Origin: Mucilaginibacter sp. OK283
Lineage (GTDB): Bacteria > Bacteroidota > Bacteroidia > Sphingobacteriales > Sphingobacteriaceae
Assembly (NCBI RefSeq): GCF_900110415.1
Contig: NZ_FODR01000007.1
Span: forward strand, 62,001-126,000
Reading direction: 5' to 3'
DNA length: 64,000 nt
The notes under the pieces were generated by a model, which saw only the letters and a list, made by a program, of their open reading frames with translations, was not told the origin of the DNA and ran no database searches. The position numbers were made by a program, and so were the translations under genes. Shown here one piece after another: positions 52,379 to 62,479 of this stretch (position 1 is the first letter of the stretch; each line of letters starts with the position of its first letter).

Positions 52379-55300
52379 CTACTTCGTCACATCAACCCAC
52401 TGTCCTTTAATTAAACTGTTTATCGAGCTGTTGTACATCGCCTCGCAATAAACGGCAGGCAGGTAATAGTGCCCCGCGTAGGCTGCATTCAGCATTACGT
52501 AGTAGGTAACCTCGCGGCCTTCCGGCAGGCTAAAATAAGTATTCACCCGGTCGTCACGGATATCGCGGTAATCGGATGGTGATGATTTAAAGGCCTCATC
52601 GTTATTCATCATCCGGCTGTTCAATATCTCCCAGCCCGAAGGGAAGATCTGGGTTAGCGCCAAATTATCATACCGGCCGCGTTTGCCCGGGTTTTTGATG
52701 TTTACCTGGGCCACAAAATCGGTACCCTGCCTTAATGATGATGGGTCTATCTGCTTACCGGATAACGTAAAGTAACCTACGCGCATCTGCAATATCCTCG
52801 GGTCGATAAAGGTTTTTACATCAAGGCCCGACGATGGTTGTCCTTTTTGTATTAGCCTTACATACAGCCTGTTGCCGCCGTTATTTTTAAGGCTTACTTT
52901 GCCGCCACCCGCGGCTAAAACGTTTTGCCAGATATACGATTGCGAGTTAACCGCGCCACCCTGGAAGCTGAATGTCATTTTACCCGATGATTTGTTTTGC
53001 CCGCAATATTGCGCAATTGCTATCAGCGAGTAGGCGGTTGTTTGCGTACTATACCAGTCATCCTGCGATAACTTTGCAGCTACTGTTCGTAACTGTGCCG
53101 CGGCACGCGCCTGCTGGCCAAGTAAGGTTAATGTTTCCAGTATCATGGCCTCATCCCTTAAGTCCGACCCATAGGTGCCAAACATGGTGTAATAAGGCTT
53201 GATAACGGTTGGTAAACCTGCAATCATCCGTGAACCTATCTCGGGCTGCCCCGCCAGCTTATAGGCTGCTGCAAGCCGCCATTTAGCTTCAATACTGATG
53301 TACTTAAACTCGCGCAGGCGGTTCATGGCACCCAACTCTGGCGAACGGGCGAGGGCCAGCAGGTACAGGCGATAGGCCTGGTTCAGGTCGTCGCCATAAA
53401 AACTGCGGCTATCCGGCGACCAGCTCAATGCCTTCTGTTTCTGGAATTTTTTCCATTGTTCCATAAAGCCCAAAGGCATACTATAGCCTTTGGCCTGCGC
53501 GGCCAGCATAAAGTGCCCCGCGTAATTGGTTCCCCATTCATCGGCACTACCGCCATCGGGCCAGTAGCTTAAGCCGCCGCCAGGAACCTGGAAACCGTTT
53601 AGCCTTGCTATGGTAGCCTTAATATTCCGTTCAGATTCGGCTTTTTGCCTTGGCGAAAGGTCGAGCAATTGCCCTAAATACAGTTGCGGGAATGCAGCCG
53701 AGGTGGTTTGCTCCACACAACCATGAGGATAATCAATCAGGTAATCCAAACGTTTGCCCAAATTAAGGGGTGGGATGGACGCTATCTCCAGTGTATTTTT
53801 ATTGGTACCACTGATGCCTACGGCCTGGTAAGCTATGTTCCATGTTTCGCCGGTAGCAAGCTCTTTCTCCAATATGCGGGTAACCGGCGGGTTAGGGTTA
53901 CGCACGTTTAGTTCAACGTCATAAGCCGCTGTTTCTGAACCGCTTTTGGCAATTACTTTCACCTTGCCTATCCCAACAAAATCCTTAACGTTTAAATCGA
54001 AAGTTACCATCTGGTCGCCGGTTTTGGCGAAGGTTAGGGTTTGGGTATTATTACCTTCCAGGTTACTGAAGGCATTGCTTTGCACCGTTACCGTAACCGT
54101 TTTAATGTTTGGCTCCATTGCAAAAACGGTAACCGGCAATTGCACCTTTTCCGATGGTCCCAATACACGTGGCAATGTAGCCAATATCATCAATGGCTTT
54201 TTAACAACAACGGCTTTTTCGGCTATACCATAGGCCCCATCGTGACCGGCAACAACCATGGCTTTAACCGAGCCTACGTATTGCGGCAATTTAAAGCCCG
54301 TGGTTTGCTTTTCTCCCGCCCCGAGGTGGAATGGCCCCATGAATTTTACAACGGGCTTAAACCGGTTCACAGACACGTTTCTGTTGTTGCCCAGGCTACC
54401 ATCACCGCCTATGCTTAGTATCCGGTTAAGGCCGCCGCCATAGGCTCCAATTACATAATCAAACAAATCCCAGGTTTTAACGCCCAGCGCTTCCTTGGCG
54501 TAAAATGTATTATGCGGATCGGGGAGTTTGTAACTCGTAATATCCAGCAGGCCTTCGTCAACAATAGCAATGGTGTAGGTCATCTCCTTGCCGGTAGCTT
54601 CTGATACAGTAATGGCCGATTGCGTTTCGGGCCTGATCTTATCGGGCATCGCGATCACCGGTTTTAATATGGTGGCCGGGTTGTTAACGGTAAGTGGTAT
54701 CACCCCGTACATGCGGATAGGCAAATCATTTACGGTTTGCGAATGGTGCTGCAGCATGGTAACGTTCACAAAAACGTTGGGCGCCATATCAGGTTCAACG
54801 GTAAAGCTGTATTGGGTTTGGCCCTTTTTAGTATCAATCCAGGTGGTTTTTAAAATCTTGCTGCCATTTTCAAAACTGATCAATGCCCGGCCATCTGCCG
54901 CGGTAGGGATGGTTAATGTGGCCTGTTCGCCAACGTTATAGGCTTGCTTATCTGATGTAAACGAAAGCATGGCGGCTTCGGTAGGGTTGCTTTGCTGTAA
55001 CCTTTCCGACCAATTTGGCCAGTCTACATAAATAATTTTACCGGTGCTATGGCCTGTCTGTTCATCTTTTACCTTAATCAGGTACCGGCCCCAGTCGGCT
55101 TTTGGTACACGTAGTGTCCATTTGCCACGTCCGTTTGTCAAAGAAATACTTTGGGTTTTAATTAGCTTATTGTATTTACCCTGGGTAAAGTTGGTCATTT
55201 CATTGCCGGTTTCGTCCCACCACCAGCGCCATTGTATTTTGTACAATTCCAGCTGCACGTTGCGGGTACCTGCAAGGGCCTTGCCGTTTACATCTACATC

Positions 55301-57970
55301 GGCAATATCAATCTGCTGGTCTTTATCGGTAACCAGCATCCCTGATAGGGCACTGCCTTCGGGTGTTTTAATACCGACATAACCGGGGTAAACGTTGTAT
55401 GGCAAACTAACCTGCTGAACGCTGAAGTTGCCTCCCGGTTCAAACACTTTTACCAAAAAGTTGGCCTTTAGCTGCCCGGGGGCTTGTTTTTCAATATTGA
55501 TATTGGCATCCACATCGGCATTGCCTTCGGCGCTCAGCTTGCCATCAAAAACGGTTTGCGTTTGCATGTTAAAAGCCAGCGTAGGATCGTCAAAAACATA
55601 ATCCTTATAATTTTTAAACGTGGTTGTTTGCGCCGATAAAAAGGCATCAACCTTGGCCTTTAAATTTTGCGCCGCCCCGCCAAACAGCCAGCGGGCGGTT
55701 AATTTGCCGTTGGCATTATTGCCCTTGGTTAATTCTTCGGCACCGCCAAAGGTTAGGCCCAACTTTAAGCGGTTAGGCATAATGGTTTCAACCTTTATTT
55801 TCTTTTCAAAGGTAGCGCCGCCAACTTTTACGGTAGCTGTCCAGTTACCGGTAGGCGACGAGGTTTCGGTAGCGGTATGGAAACTGTAAAAGCCATCAAC
55901 AGATTTGGTGTTTGTAATCCGTTTATACAATTTATCGTTGGGATCTTTCAGTTCAAACTCTACCGGGTGGTCGGCCGGCAAGGTCTTTAGTTTATCTTCC
56001 AGTATAAAGGTAATGAATATGCTGTCACCTGGCCGCCAAACGCCACGTTCGCCATAAATAAAACCTTTCAATCCGCTTTGTACTTCGTCGCCGCCAACGT
56101 TAAAACGGGTAAGCGGGAGGGTATTACCATCATCAAGTTTTAAATAACCACGTTGGTTTCCTTTTTTGGCCACCAACAAATAAGGCTTACGCTTTAAGTC
56201 GAAACTTGCCAGGCCATCGCTACCCGAGGTGGTTTTTAGCAACACCTGCTTTTGGTAATCCAGCAGTTGCAGTTCAACGCCCTGCATCGGTTTGGCATTC
56301 ATAATATCGGTAACCGCAATAAGCATATTGTTATTATTGCCCCGTTTCGCAATCAGCCCAATGTTTGATGCAATAATGTTGCGGGTAGCCCAGCGGGTTT
56401 TGGTGTAGTAGGATGGGGTGCAGGCATTATCCTTCTCCTGCCAGTCATAACCTTCGGGATAATAGCTGTCGTACCTCGACCAAAAGTCGTTATCCTCATC
56501 GTCTACCTTGCCGGTGTTACCGCCATAACTATAATCGCCGTCGCCATATTCGTCATCATCGGCGCCGCTTTTTTTACCTGCACCAGGTACACTGCAGTTG
56601 TATAAGGAGTATTCCTGCCTGAAACCGATGATAACCCGGTAAATTGCTCCCGGTTCGGTGCGGATCATCTGATCAAGATCAAGCATAAAGCGGTTTTTCT
56701 TATTCAGGTTAAGCCCTTTATCGTTATCCAGCCTGATGGTTTTTTGTAAAATAGGCCTGCCTACCTGCCGTAGCTCCTGGCCGCCGTTAAAATCATTGTT
56801 TTGAAAATATTGCGGAACATTACTTTCATATATTTTAATTACCGATACATCAACCGCTTTAAGGTTTACGGCCTCAAAAGGCATCATCAGCTTGCCCGAA
56901 TCGGGGAGGATAACGCCCTTGCCCGGTATAATTACGCCGGGCAGCCGGTTCTCAAAAAACACATTTGCTGTATAGGTTTTGGTGATCTTTTTATGCGATA
57001 TGTTTTCTACCCCTTCATTTACAAATACACTGTAATCGCCTTCAAGCCTTTCGGGAGCGTAAATTTTTACGGTACTGCCCTCAATGGCGTATGCCGGATC
57101 GGTTACATTGTTAATGCCGATTAGGCCTGCCAATTCCTGCCCAACCATAATGGCATCTGAAAATTGTACCAGCACATATTGGTCATTATCCTGTACTGCA
57201 CGAACGTTCAGCACTTTAAAATCACCTATGGCAGGCACATCAAAATGTTGCTCGCCTTTTTTATCAACGTTGATACTGCTGCCGTCCCAATTTATGGTTA
57301 GCGCCGCAACTTCGCCCTTTTGCCGTTTTAAACCGGTTATTTTGAAGGTGTGGGTTTTTGCGACTGTGTTGTGCTCCCAGCTGATTTTCACCGGCAGCAT
57401 ATAGTTTACGGTAATTACTTTTTCAATAAGGGCGGGGTCCTCGGTATCGGCCGTTTGTACCGATCCTTCCATCTTCATCTCGTCGGTAGATGTACTGGTA
57501 GCTGTTTGCAACCCGTTAAAAGCAACGTTAAAATCGGGCTTAACCACCTGGAAGTTAAACTTAAACCTGTTAAACCTGGAAGGCACGTCAATCAGTTTGC
57601 CCAGTTTAAATTCGGCATTGTAGGTTTTATCAGGGTCGAGTTTTTTATCCGGCCGGAATTCAATGGTGCGCGAATCTGTCCAGTAAGCTTTGCCTTTTAT
57701 CGATGGCGAAAAATCAAACAGGTTGTTATCAACCTCTTCGTTTTGTTGATGGGTAATTTGCACTGTGCTGGCAAGGCGAATGGTAATGGGGCTTGCTTTG
57801 GAAATTACCCCGGTTGTGTACGACTCGATGTACTTGCTAAAGGCAGGGTCGACCACATTTTTCTTTTGGCCATTAACAATAAGATAAGCGATGATTAATA
57901 GCACTGCAAGTGCCGAACCGAATGTAATTAAGCTTTTACGTTTGCGGAACCTAGTATATCCGTTCTCCAT
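52379..57970 (-). CDS. Bacterial alpha-2-macroglobulin family protein
   Basis: A 1863-residue periplasmic protease trap. It has one N-terminal membrane anchor (about 15-33) and no lipobox. A string of MG domains follows, with an acidic insert of about 50 residues near 470 (GDYSYGGNTGKVDDEDNDF), then LKGFIYGERGVWRPGDSIF (MG/bait region onset), GPFHLGAGEKQTTGFKLP, and the thioester-type motif Cys1418-Val-Glu-Gln1421 in YPHGCVEQTTS. The complement-like helical domain includes GGLSYWPDGGSADEWGTNY. Cys and Gln are both kept, so a reactive thioester is possible, as in E. coli ECAM (CLEQ). In many genomes the gene pairs with PbpC; here no such neighbour exists. The start codon lies in a short palindrome. 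Confidence 0.93.
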   Translation of the reverse strand: MENGYTRFRKRKSLITFGSALAVLLIIAYLIVNGQKKNVVDPAFSKYIESYTTGVISKASPITIRLASTVQITHQQNEEVDNNLFDFSPSIKGKAYWTDSRTIEFRPDKKLDPDKTYNAEFKLGKLIDVPSRFNRFKFNFQVVKPDFNVAFNGLQTATSTSTDEMKMEGSVQTADTEDPALIEKVITVNYMLPVKISWEHNTVAKTHTFKITGLKRQKGEVAALTINWDGSSINVDKKGEQHFDVPAIGDFKVLNVRAVQDNDQYVLVQFSDAIMVGQELAGLIGINNVTDPAYAIEGSTVKIYAPERLEGDYSVFVNEGVENISHKKITKTYTANVFFENRLPGVIIPGKGVILPDSGKLMMPFEAVNLKAVDVSVIKIYESNVPQYFQNNDFNGGQELRQVGRPILQKTIRLDNDKGLNLNKKNRFMLDLDQMIRTEPGAIYRVIIGFRQEYSLYNCSVPGAGKKSGADDDEYGDGDYSYGGNTGKVDDEDNDFWSRYDSYYPEGYDWQEKDNACTPSYYTKTRWATRNIIASNIGLIAKRGNNNNMLIAVTDIMNAKPMQGVELQLLDYQKQVLLKTTSGSDGLASFDLKRKPYLLVAKKGNQRGYLKLDDGNTLPLTRFNVGGDEVQSGLKGFIYGERGVWRPGDSIFITFILEDKLKTLPADHPVEFELKDPNDKLYKRITNTKSVDGFYSFHTATETSSPTGNWTATVKVGGATFEKKIKVETIMPNRLKLGLTFGGAEELTKGNNANGKLTARWLFGGAAQNLKAKVDAFLSAQTTTFKNYKDYVFDDPTLAFNMQTQTVFDGKLSAEGNADVDANINIEKQAPGQLKANFLVKVFEPGGNFSVQQVSLPYNVYPGYVGIKTPEGSALSGMLVTDKDQQIDIADVDVNGKALAGTRNVQLELYKIQWRWWWDETGNEMTNFTQGKYNKLIKTQSISLTNGRGKWTLRVPKADWGRYLIKVKDEQTGHSTGKIIYVDWPNWSERLQQSNPTEAAMLSFTSDKQAYNVGEQATLTIPTAADGRALISFENGSKILKTTWIDTKKGQTQYSFTVEPDMAPNVFVNVTMLQHHSQTVNDLPIRMYGVIPLTVNNPATILKPVIAMPDKIRPETQSAITVSEATGKEMTYTIAIVDEGLLDITSYKLPDPHNTFYAKEALGVKTWDLFDYVIGAYGGGLNRILSIGGDGSLGNNRNVSVNRFKPVVKFMGPFHLGAGEKQTTGFKLPQYVGSVKAMVVAGHDGAYGIAEKAVVVKKPLMILATLPRVLGPSEKVQLPVTVFAMEPNIKTVTVTVQSNAFSNLEGNNTQTLTFAKTGDQMVTFDLNVKDFVGIGKVKVIAKSGSETAAYDVELNVRNPNPPVTRILEKELATGETWNIAYQAVGISGTNKNTLEIASIPPLNLGKRLDYLIDYPHGCVEQTTSAAFPQLYLGQLLDLSPRQKAESERNIKATIARLNGFQVPGGGLSYWPDGGSADEWGTNYAGHFMLAAQAKGYSMPLGFMEQWKKFQKQKALSWSPDSRSFYGDDLNQAYRLYLLALARSPELGAMNRLREFKYISIEAKWRLAAAYKLAGQPEIGSRMIAGLPTVIKPYYTMFGTYGSDLRDEAMILETLTLLGQQARAAAQLRTVAAKLSQDDWYSTQTTAYSLIAIAQYCGQNKSSGKMTFSFQGGAVNSQSYIWQNVLAAGGGKVSLKNNGGNRLYVRLIQKGQPSSGLDVKTFIDPRILQMRVGYFTLSGKQIDPSSLRQGTDFVAQVNIKNPGKRGRYDNLALTQIFPSGWEILNSRMMNNDEAFKSSPSDYRDIRDDRVNTYFSLPEGREVTYYVMLNAAYAGHYYLPAVYCEAMYNSSINSLIKGQWVDVTK

Positions 57971-57993
57971 GGAATAGGTTTATTTATTCCATG
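57968..57993 (-). promoter_or_regulatory. Palindrome containing the start codon of the alpha-2-macroglobulin gene
   Basis: Perfect 9-bp arms CATGGAATA (57968-57976) and TATTCCATG (57985-57993), 8-nt loop. In the mRNA the ATG would be paired. This is the third such case in the window. Confidence 0.5.
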
Positions 57994-58046
57994 AATGTAT
58001 AAAATTTATAACAACAAATAATTAATTGAGAAATATTTATTGTGGG

Positions 58047-58179
58047 GGATTAGGTTGAATAAATTGATTAGGTTAAGTGGTTAATTAGGTGGCGTGTTTG
58101 TGCAGAGAGAAAAAAATATTTAACTTGATTTACAGCTAACTCTATCAACTTATTCAACTTAATCCAACTCAATCAACCA
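58047..58179. repeat. Intergenic inverted repeat, macroglobulin side
   Basis: Left side built of gattaggttgaataaa/ttgattaggttaagt units; right side aacttattcaacttaatcc and aactcaatcaacca is their imperfect inverse. The right 33 bp (58147-58179) recur exactly at 58662-58694. It ends 7 nt from the stop codon of the 134-aa gene. Confidence 0.75.
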
Positions 58180-58186
58180 CTCACCG

Positions 58187-58591
58187 CTACAATATCATAA
58201 CCCCGGGCTTATTCAACACCGGAAGTTTGATGAAATTCATCTCTACGATGCTCTCAGGCAGGAAAATGAACTTTTTATCGTAAATGTTACCGCCGATGTA
58301 ATAGCTTAGCCAATACTCATTATTCAGGCCGAAAGTTTGCTCGTCAATAGGTTCGATAAGCTTGTATCCTTTACTGCCAACCACCGGGATCATGTGGCGC
58401 AAAACAGAAGTTTTTACCTGCTCACCATTTTTTTCGCCATAACCCTTTGAGGTGATCAGGACGTTCTCGATAGGCTCATTTTTAAGGTTAATGAGGTACA
58501 CATACCAAATTTTGCTCTCCACACTTTCGCGCTCCAACGCTACCGCTATGGCAATATCTTTAACGTTATTTTCGGGGAGGTCTTTGATCAT
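58187..58591 (-). CDS. Hypothetical protein (134 aa)
   Basis: I do not recognise the family. The protein has no signal peptide. It starts MIKDLPENNVKDIAIAVALE and includes SKIWYVYLINLKNEPIENVL, GYGEKNGEQVKTSVLRHM and NNEYWLSYYIGGNIYDKKF, suggesting a compact beta-rich fold. Similar small proteins next to topA are, from memory, common in Sphingobacteriaceae, but I cannot confirm that here. It lies between two repeat elements that share an exact 33-bp stretch, one at each end. It may be co-transcribed with topA upstream (gap 108 bp). No function is assigned. Confidence 0.7.
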   Translation of the reverse strand: MIKDLPENNVKDIAIAVALERESVESKIWYVYLINLKNEPIENVLITSKGYGEKNGEQVKTSVLRHMIPVVGSKGYKLIEPIDEQTFGLNNEYWLSYYIGGNIYDKKFIFLPESIVEMNFIKLPVLNKPGVMIL

Positions 58592-58603
58592 TTTGTTGAT
58601 AAG

Positions 58604-58694
58604 TTAAGCGGTTGATTAGGTTGATTGAGTTAAGTGGTTTGTGGCCGAGAAAAATCTATTTAACTTATTCAACTTAATCCAACTCAATCAACCA
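58604..58694. repeat. Intergenic inverted repeat, topA side
   Basis: Left side agttaagcggttgattagg and ttgattgagttaagtgg; right 33 bp (58662-58694) identical to 58147-58179 and inverse to the left units. It starts 12 nt from the 134-aa gene's start codon and ends 5 nt from the topA stop. Confidence 0.8.
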
Positions 58695-58699
58695 ATTAC

Positions 58700-61093
58700 T
58701 TACTTTTTCTTAGCCGGCGCCTTTTTCTTGGCGGGGGCTTTTTTGGCCGCAGGTTTTGCGGCTGCTACCGTTTTACCAAAGCGGCCTTTTTTGGTGTCCT
58801 TAGGCATGGCATCAGCCAGGGCCTTGCACTCTTCATAAGTTAAGGTCAAGGGATCTTTATCCTTTGGTATCTTAACGTTAAGTTTGCCAAATTCAATATA
58901 TGGCCCCCAGCGGCCGTTTAATACCTTTACTTCCGGGTCTTCATCAAACGCTTTAATCAGCTTTTCGGCATCTTTCTTACGTTTGGCTTCTATAAGTTCT
59001 ATAGCCTGGTCTACCGTTACATCCAAGGGGTCAATATCCTTAGGTAACGATACAAATGCGCTGTTATGGCTAATGTATGGCCCGAAACGGCCGATAGCCA
59101 CTTTCATTACCTTACCTTCATATTCGCCAACAACTTTGGGCAGCTTAAATAATTCAAGAGCCTCATCAATAGTAATGGTTTCAATGCTTTGGCCGGTCCT
59201 TAAACTGGCGTACAACGGCTTTTCTTCGTTCTCCTCGGTTGCACTTTCGCCAACCTGCACAAAGGGGCCGTAGCGGCCAATGCGTACGGATATCTTTTTA
59301 CCATTTTCAGGGTGCACACCCAACTCTCTTTCGCCGGTTGCTTTATCAGCCGTTTCAATAGTGCTTTGCACACCTTTATGGAAAGGGTTATAAAAATCGT
59401 GCAGCATGGCTGTCCAGTCTTTTAAACCCTGGGCTATTTCGTCAAATTGCTTTTCAACGCTGGCGGTAAAGTTAAAATCTACAATTTCTTTAAAGTATTG
59501 TACCAAAAAGTCATTTACAACTGCGCCAATATCGGTAGGGAATAACTTGCCGCGCTCGGCACCGGTATTCTCTGTTTTTTGTTCTTTAACAATCTGGCCA
59601 TCTTTAAGCACCATTATTCTGAAATTGCGCACTTTACCTTCACGCTCTTCTTTAACCACATAACCACGGTTTTGGATGGTAGATATGGTAGGGGCATAGG
59701 TAGATGGGCGGCCGATACCCAACTCCTCTAACTTTTTCACCAAGCTGGCCTCAGTATACCTTGCCGGCGGACGCGAGAAGCGTTCTGTTGCCGACATTTC
59801 CTGTAGCGCCAAACGCTGGCCACGGATTAAAGGTGGCAGCATCGCGTTTTCGCCGTCCTGTTGCGGTTCATCCTCGTCGTCGCTTGATTCAAGGTAAACC
59901 TTCAGAAAGCCATCAAATTTCATCACCTCGCCATTGGCTGTTAAATCCTCTTTACGGGTTGATATACTGATTTTTGCGGTGGTTTTCTCAAACTGCGCTT
60001 CACTCATTTGCGAGGCTATAGCCCGTTTCCAGATCAGTTCATAAAGGCGTTTTTCGTTCGATTCGCCGTTGATGGTATGGTTATTAAAATAGGTTGGCCT
60101 GATAGCTTCGTGAGCTTCCTGCGCGCTTGCATTTTTGGTTTTATATTTTCTTAGCTGATGATATTTTTCGCCATAAGCCGATATAATTTCACTTTGTGCG
60201 GCATTTAACGCGGTATCCGATAAGTTTACCGAGTCGGTACGCATATAGGTAATGTACCCTGCCTCATATAAACGCTGCGCTACCTGCATGGTGCGTGCTA
60301 CCGAGTAGCCCAGTTTCCTGCTGGCTTCCTGCTGTAGGGTAGATGTGGTAAAAGGTGCAGCCGGTGATCGTTTAGCCGGTTTGGTTTCCAGCGAGCGTAC
60401 GTCAAAATCGGCGCCGATACAATCCTGTAAAAATTTCTCGGCATCTTCTGGTTTGGCATAACGTTCGGCCAGTTCGGCTTTAAAAGCATCTTTGCCCTTA
60501 CCAAATATGGCTACTATTTTAAAAGCAGCTTCGGCAGTAAATTTATTTACTTCGCGTTCCCTGTCAACAATTAATCGTACTGCTACTGATTGTACACGAC
60601 CCGCAGATAAAGATGGCTTAACCTTTTTCCATAAAACAGGCGAGAGTTCAAAACCCACCAGCCTGTCTAATACACGGCGTGCCTGTTGTGCATTTACCAA
60701 ATTGTAGTCAATTTTACGTGGCGTATCAATTGCCTTTAAAATGGCCGGTTTGGTTATTTCGTGAAAAACGATGCGTTTGGTGGTCGCATCTTTCAATCCT
60801 AAAGTGTCAAATAAGTGCCACGATATGGCTTCTCCCTCGCGGTCCTCATCCGATGCCAGCCAAACCATCTCTGCTTCTTTAGCTAATTTCTTCAATTCGC
60901 TCACTACCTGTTTTTTATCGGCAGGAACCTCATATTTTTGAGCGAAGTTGTTACCTATATCTATCGCATCTTCAGACTTTACCAAATCGCGGATATGCCC
61001 GTAGCTCGACTTCACAATAAAGTCTTTCCCAAGGTAACCCTCGATGGTTTTGGCTTTCGCCGGAGATTCAACTATCAGTAAATTTTTGGCCAT
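58700..61093 (-). CDS. topA: DNA topoisomerase I
   Basis: Type IA topoisomerase that relaxes negative supercoils. The Toprim domain starts with LLIVESPAKAKTIEGYLG and includes WLASDEDREGEAISWHL with the D-x-D-x-E metal-binding residues. The active-site Tyr is in GYITYMRTDSVNLS (about residue 285). FSRPPARYTEASLVKKLEE and GIGRPSTYAPTISTIQNRG complete the core. Instead of zinc fingers, the C terminus has three or four Toprim-C-type repeats (VRIGRYGPFVQVGE, VAIGRFGPYISH, LNGRWGPYIEFG). A Lys/Ala/Pro-rich tail (KKAPAKKKAPAKKK) that should bind DNA follows. Length 797 residues. Single promoter region unclear. Confidence 0.97.
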   Translation of the reverse strand: MAKNLLIVESPAKAKTIEGYLGKDFIVKSSYGHIRDLVKSEDAIDIGNNFAQKYEVPADKKQVVSELKKLAKEAEMVWLASDEDREGEAISWHLFDTLGLKDATTKRIVFHEITKPAILKAIDTPRKIDYNLVNAQQARRVLDRLVGFELSPVLWKKVKPSLSAGRVQSVAVRLIVDREREVNKFTAEAAFKIVAIFGKGKDAFKAELAERYAKPEDAEKFLQDCIGADFDVRSLETKPAKRSPAAPFTTSTLQQEASRKLGYSVARTMQVAQRLYEAGYITYMRTDSVNLSDTALNAAQSEIISAYGEKYHQLRKYKTKNASAQEAHEAIRPTYFNNHTINGESNEKRLYELIWKRAIASQMSEAQFEKTTAKISISTRKEDLTANGEVMKFDGFLKVYLESSDDEDEPQQDGENAMLPPLIRGQRLALQEMSATERFSRPPARYTEASLVKKLEELGIGRPSTYAPTISTIQNRGYVVKEEREGKVRNFRIMVLKDGQIVKEQKTENTGAERGKLFPTDIGAVVNDFLVQYFKEIVDFNFTASVEKQFDEIAQGLKDWTAMLHDFYNPFHKGVQSTIETADKATGERELGVHPENGKKISVRIGRYGPFVQVGESATEENEEKPLYASLRTGQSIETITIDEALELFKLPKVVGEYEGKVMKVAIGRFGPYISHNSAFVSLPKDIDPLDVTVDQAIELIEAKRKKDAEKLIKAFDEDPEVKVLNGRWGPYIEFGKLNVKIPKDKDPLTLTYEECKALADAMPKDTKKGRFGKTVAAAKPAAKKAPAKKKAPAKKK

Positions 61094-61320
61094 TTAAGCA
61101 GTTATTTTTTGCAAATAAAACATAAAGAAAGCGAAACGCCAATTAGTTTTGCTAAAAACGTTGGAATATTAGCTGTGAAGATTGTACGAATGCCTCAATT
61201 TTGCAAAGATGCGGTATTGTTTCAAGAGCAGTTTTAATGCCTGTTTTTTTGATGTTTTGACATCGCTATGCACCCGGTTAAACACCGCCGGTTTTACACT
61301 ATTTGATACTCAAAATGAAA

Positions 61321-62409
61321 CTACATTAAAAATCCGCCGCCCAAAAGATCGTTGCCTTCATAAAAAACTGCCGATTGCCCGGGCGCGATACCGGATACAT
61401 TATGATGAAAATCAACCTTCATGTGTTCGCCCATTTGTACAATGCTGCTGGTGGTACCGGCATCTTTATAACGAATTTTGGTAATAGCTTCAATAGGCTC
61501 CGGTATACTGGCGTATTTAACCAGGTTTAGGTTTTTAACCCAGGCCTGCTTGCGTTCCAATTCATCGGCTGTACCTAAGACTACGGTATTGGTGTTAGGA
61601 TCAATACTGGTTACAAACATAGGTTGCCCCAGCGCAATGCCTAATCCTTTACGCTGACCGATGGTATAAAAGGGATATCCCTGGTGTTTGCCCACTACGG
61701 TGCCGTTTGCAAGCACAAAGTTGCCGCCGGCAACACGTTCTTCCAAATCTTCAACTTTATGCCTTAAAAACGATCTGTAGTCGTTATCGGGCACAAAGCA
61801 AATTTCGTAGCTTTCACTTTTACCGGCAAGCTCAATCTGCCCCATATCCATAGCCATTTGCCTGATCTCGGGTTTAGAAAAACTGCCTAAAGGGAATTTG
61901 GTGCGTGCCAGGTTCTTTTGAGAAACTCCCCACAGCACGTATGACTGATCTTTATTTTCGTCTTTACCTTTTGAAATTACATAGCGTCCATTATCCTGTA
62001 AACGTATATTGGCGTAATGCCCTGTAGCTATAAATTCGCAATCCAGTTTATCGGCACGTTTTAGCAAGGCTTCCCATTTAATGTGGGTATTGCATAACAC
62101 ACATGGGTTGGGGGTGCGGCCGGCCAGGTACTCGTCAACAAAGTTATCAATTACAAAATCGCCAAACTCATTGCGGATATCCAGGATATAATGCGGGAAG
62201 CCATAGCCAACGGCCAAAGCACGGGCATCATTAATGCTATCAAGGCTGCAGCAGCCCGTTTCTTTCGAGCTTCCGCCCGATGAGGCATAGTCCCAGGTTT
62301 TCATAGTGAGCCCGATAACTTCATAGCCCTGCTCATGCAGCATCACCGCTGCTACCGAACTATCAACGCCACCGCTCATTGCCACTAAGATCCTGCCATG
62401 CTTACTCAT
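61321..62409 (-). CDS. mnmA: tRNA-specific 2-thiouridylase
   Basis: Makes the 2-thio group of 5-substituted 2-thiouridine at position 34 of tRNA-Lys, Glu and Gln. The ATP pyrophosphatase P-loop is MSGGVDSSVAAVML near residue 13. The first catalytic Cys is in TPNPCVLCNTHIKWEALL. The second is in ESYEICFVPDNDYRSFL, and NGTVVGKHQGYPFYTIGQRK is the family end block. An N-terminal GCCSLDSINDARALA stretch agrees with MnmA. Length 362 residues. A -7-like element lies 9 nt upstream, so the message may be nearly leaderless. The 248-bp gap to the next upstream gene contains an inverted repeat. Confidence 0.96.
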   Translation of the reverse strand: MSKHGRILVAMSGGVDSSVAAVMLHEQGYEVIGLTMKTWDYASSGGSSKETGCCSLDSINDARALAVGYGFPHYILDIRNEFGDFVIDNFVDEYLAGRTPNPCVLCNTHIKWEALLKRADKLDCEFIATGHYANIRLQDNGRYVISKGKDENKDQSYVLWGVSQKNLARTKFPLGSFSKPEIRQMAMDMGQIELAGKSESYEICFVPDNDYRSFLRHKVEDLEERVAGGNFVLANGTVVGKHQGYPFYTIGQRKGLGIALGQPMFVTSIDPNTNTVVLGTADELERKQAWVKNLNLVKYASIPEPIEAITKIRYKDAGTTSSIVQMGEHMKVDFHHNVSGIAPGQSAVFYEGNDLLGGGFLM

Positions 62410-62417
62410 AATGGGCG

Positions 62418-62425
62418 CAAAGATA
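62418..62425 (-). promoter_or_regulatory. Candidate -7 element for mnmA
   Basis: Reads TATCTTTG on the minus strand, matching TAnnTTTG, 9 nt before the ATG. No TTG at the -33 spacing, so weak. Confidence 0.3.
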
Positions 62426-62479
62426 CACTTTTGTGTTTTATGTTGATATAGGGGTTAGGTCAGGCGAGGGCAATAATTT

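Noticed and set aside
57350..57898. 182-residue plus-strand frame opposite the macroglobulin gene
   Set aside because: Antisense shadow; the minus-strand protein is clearly the real product.
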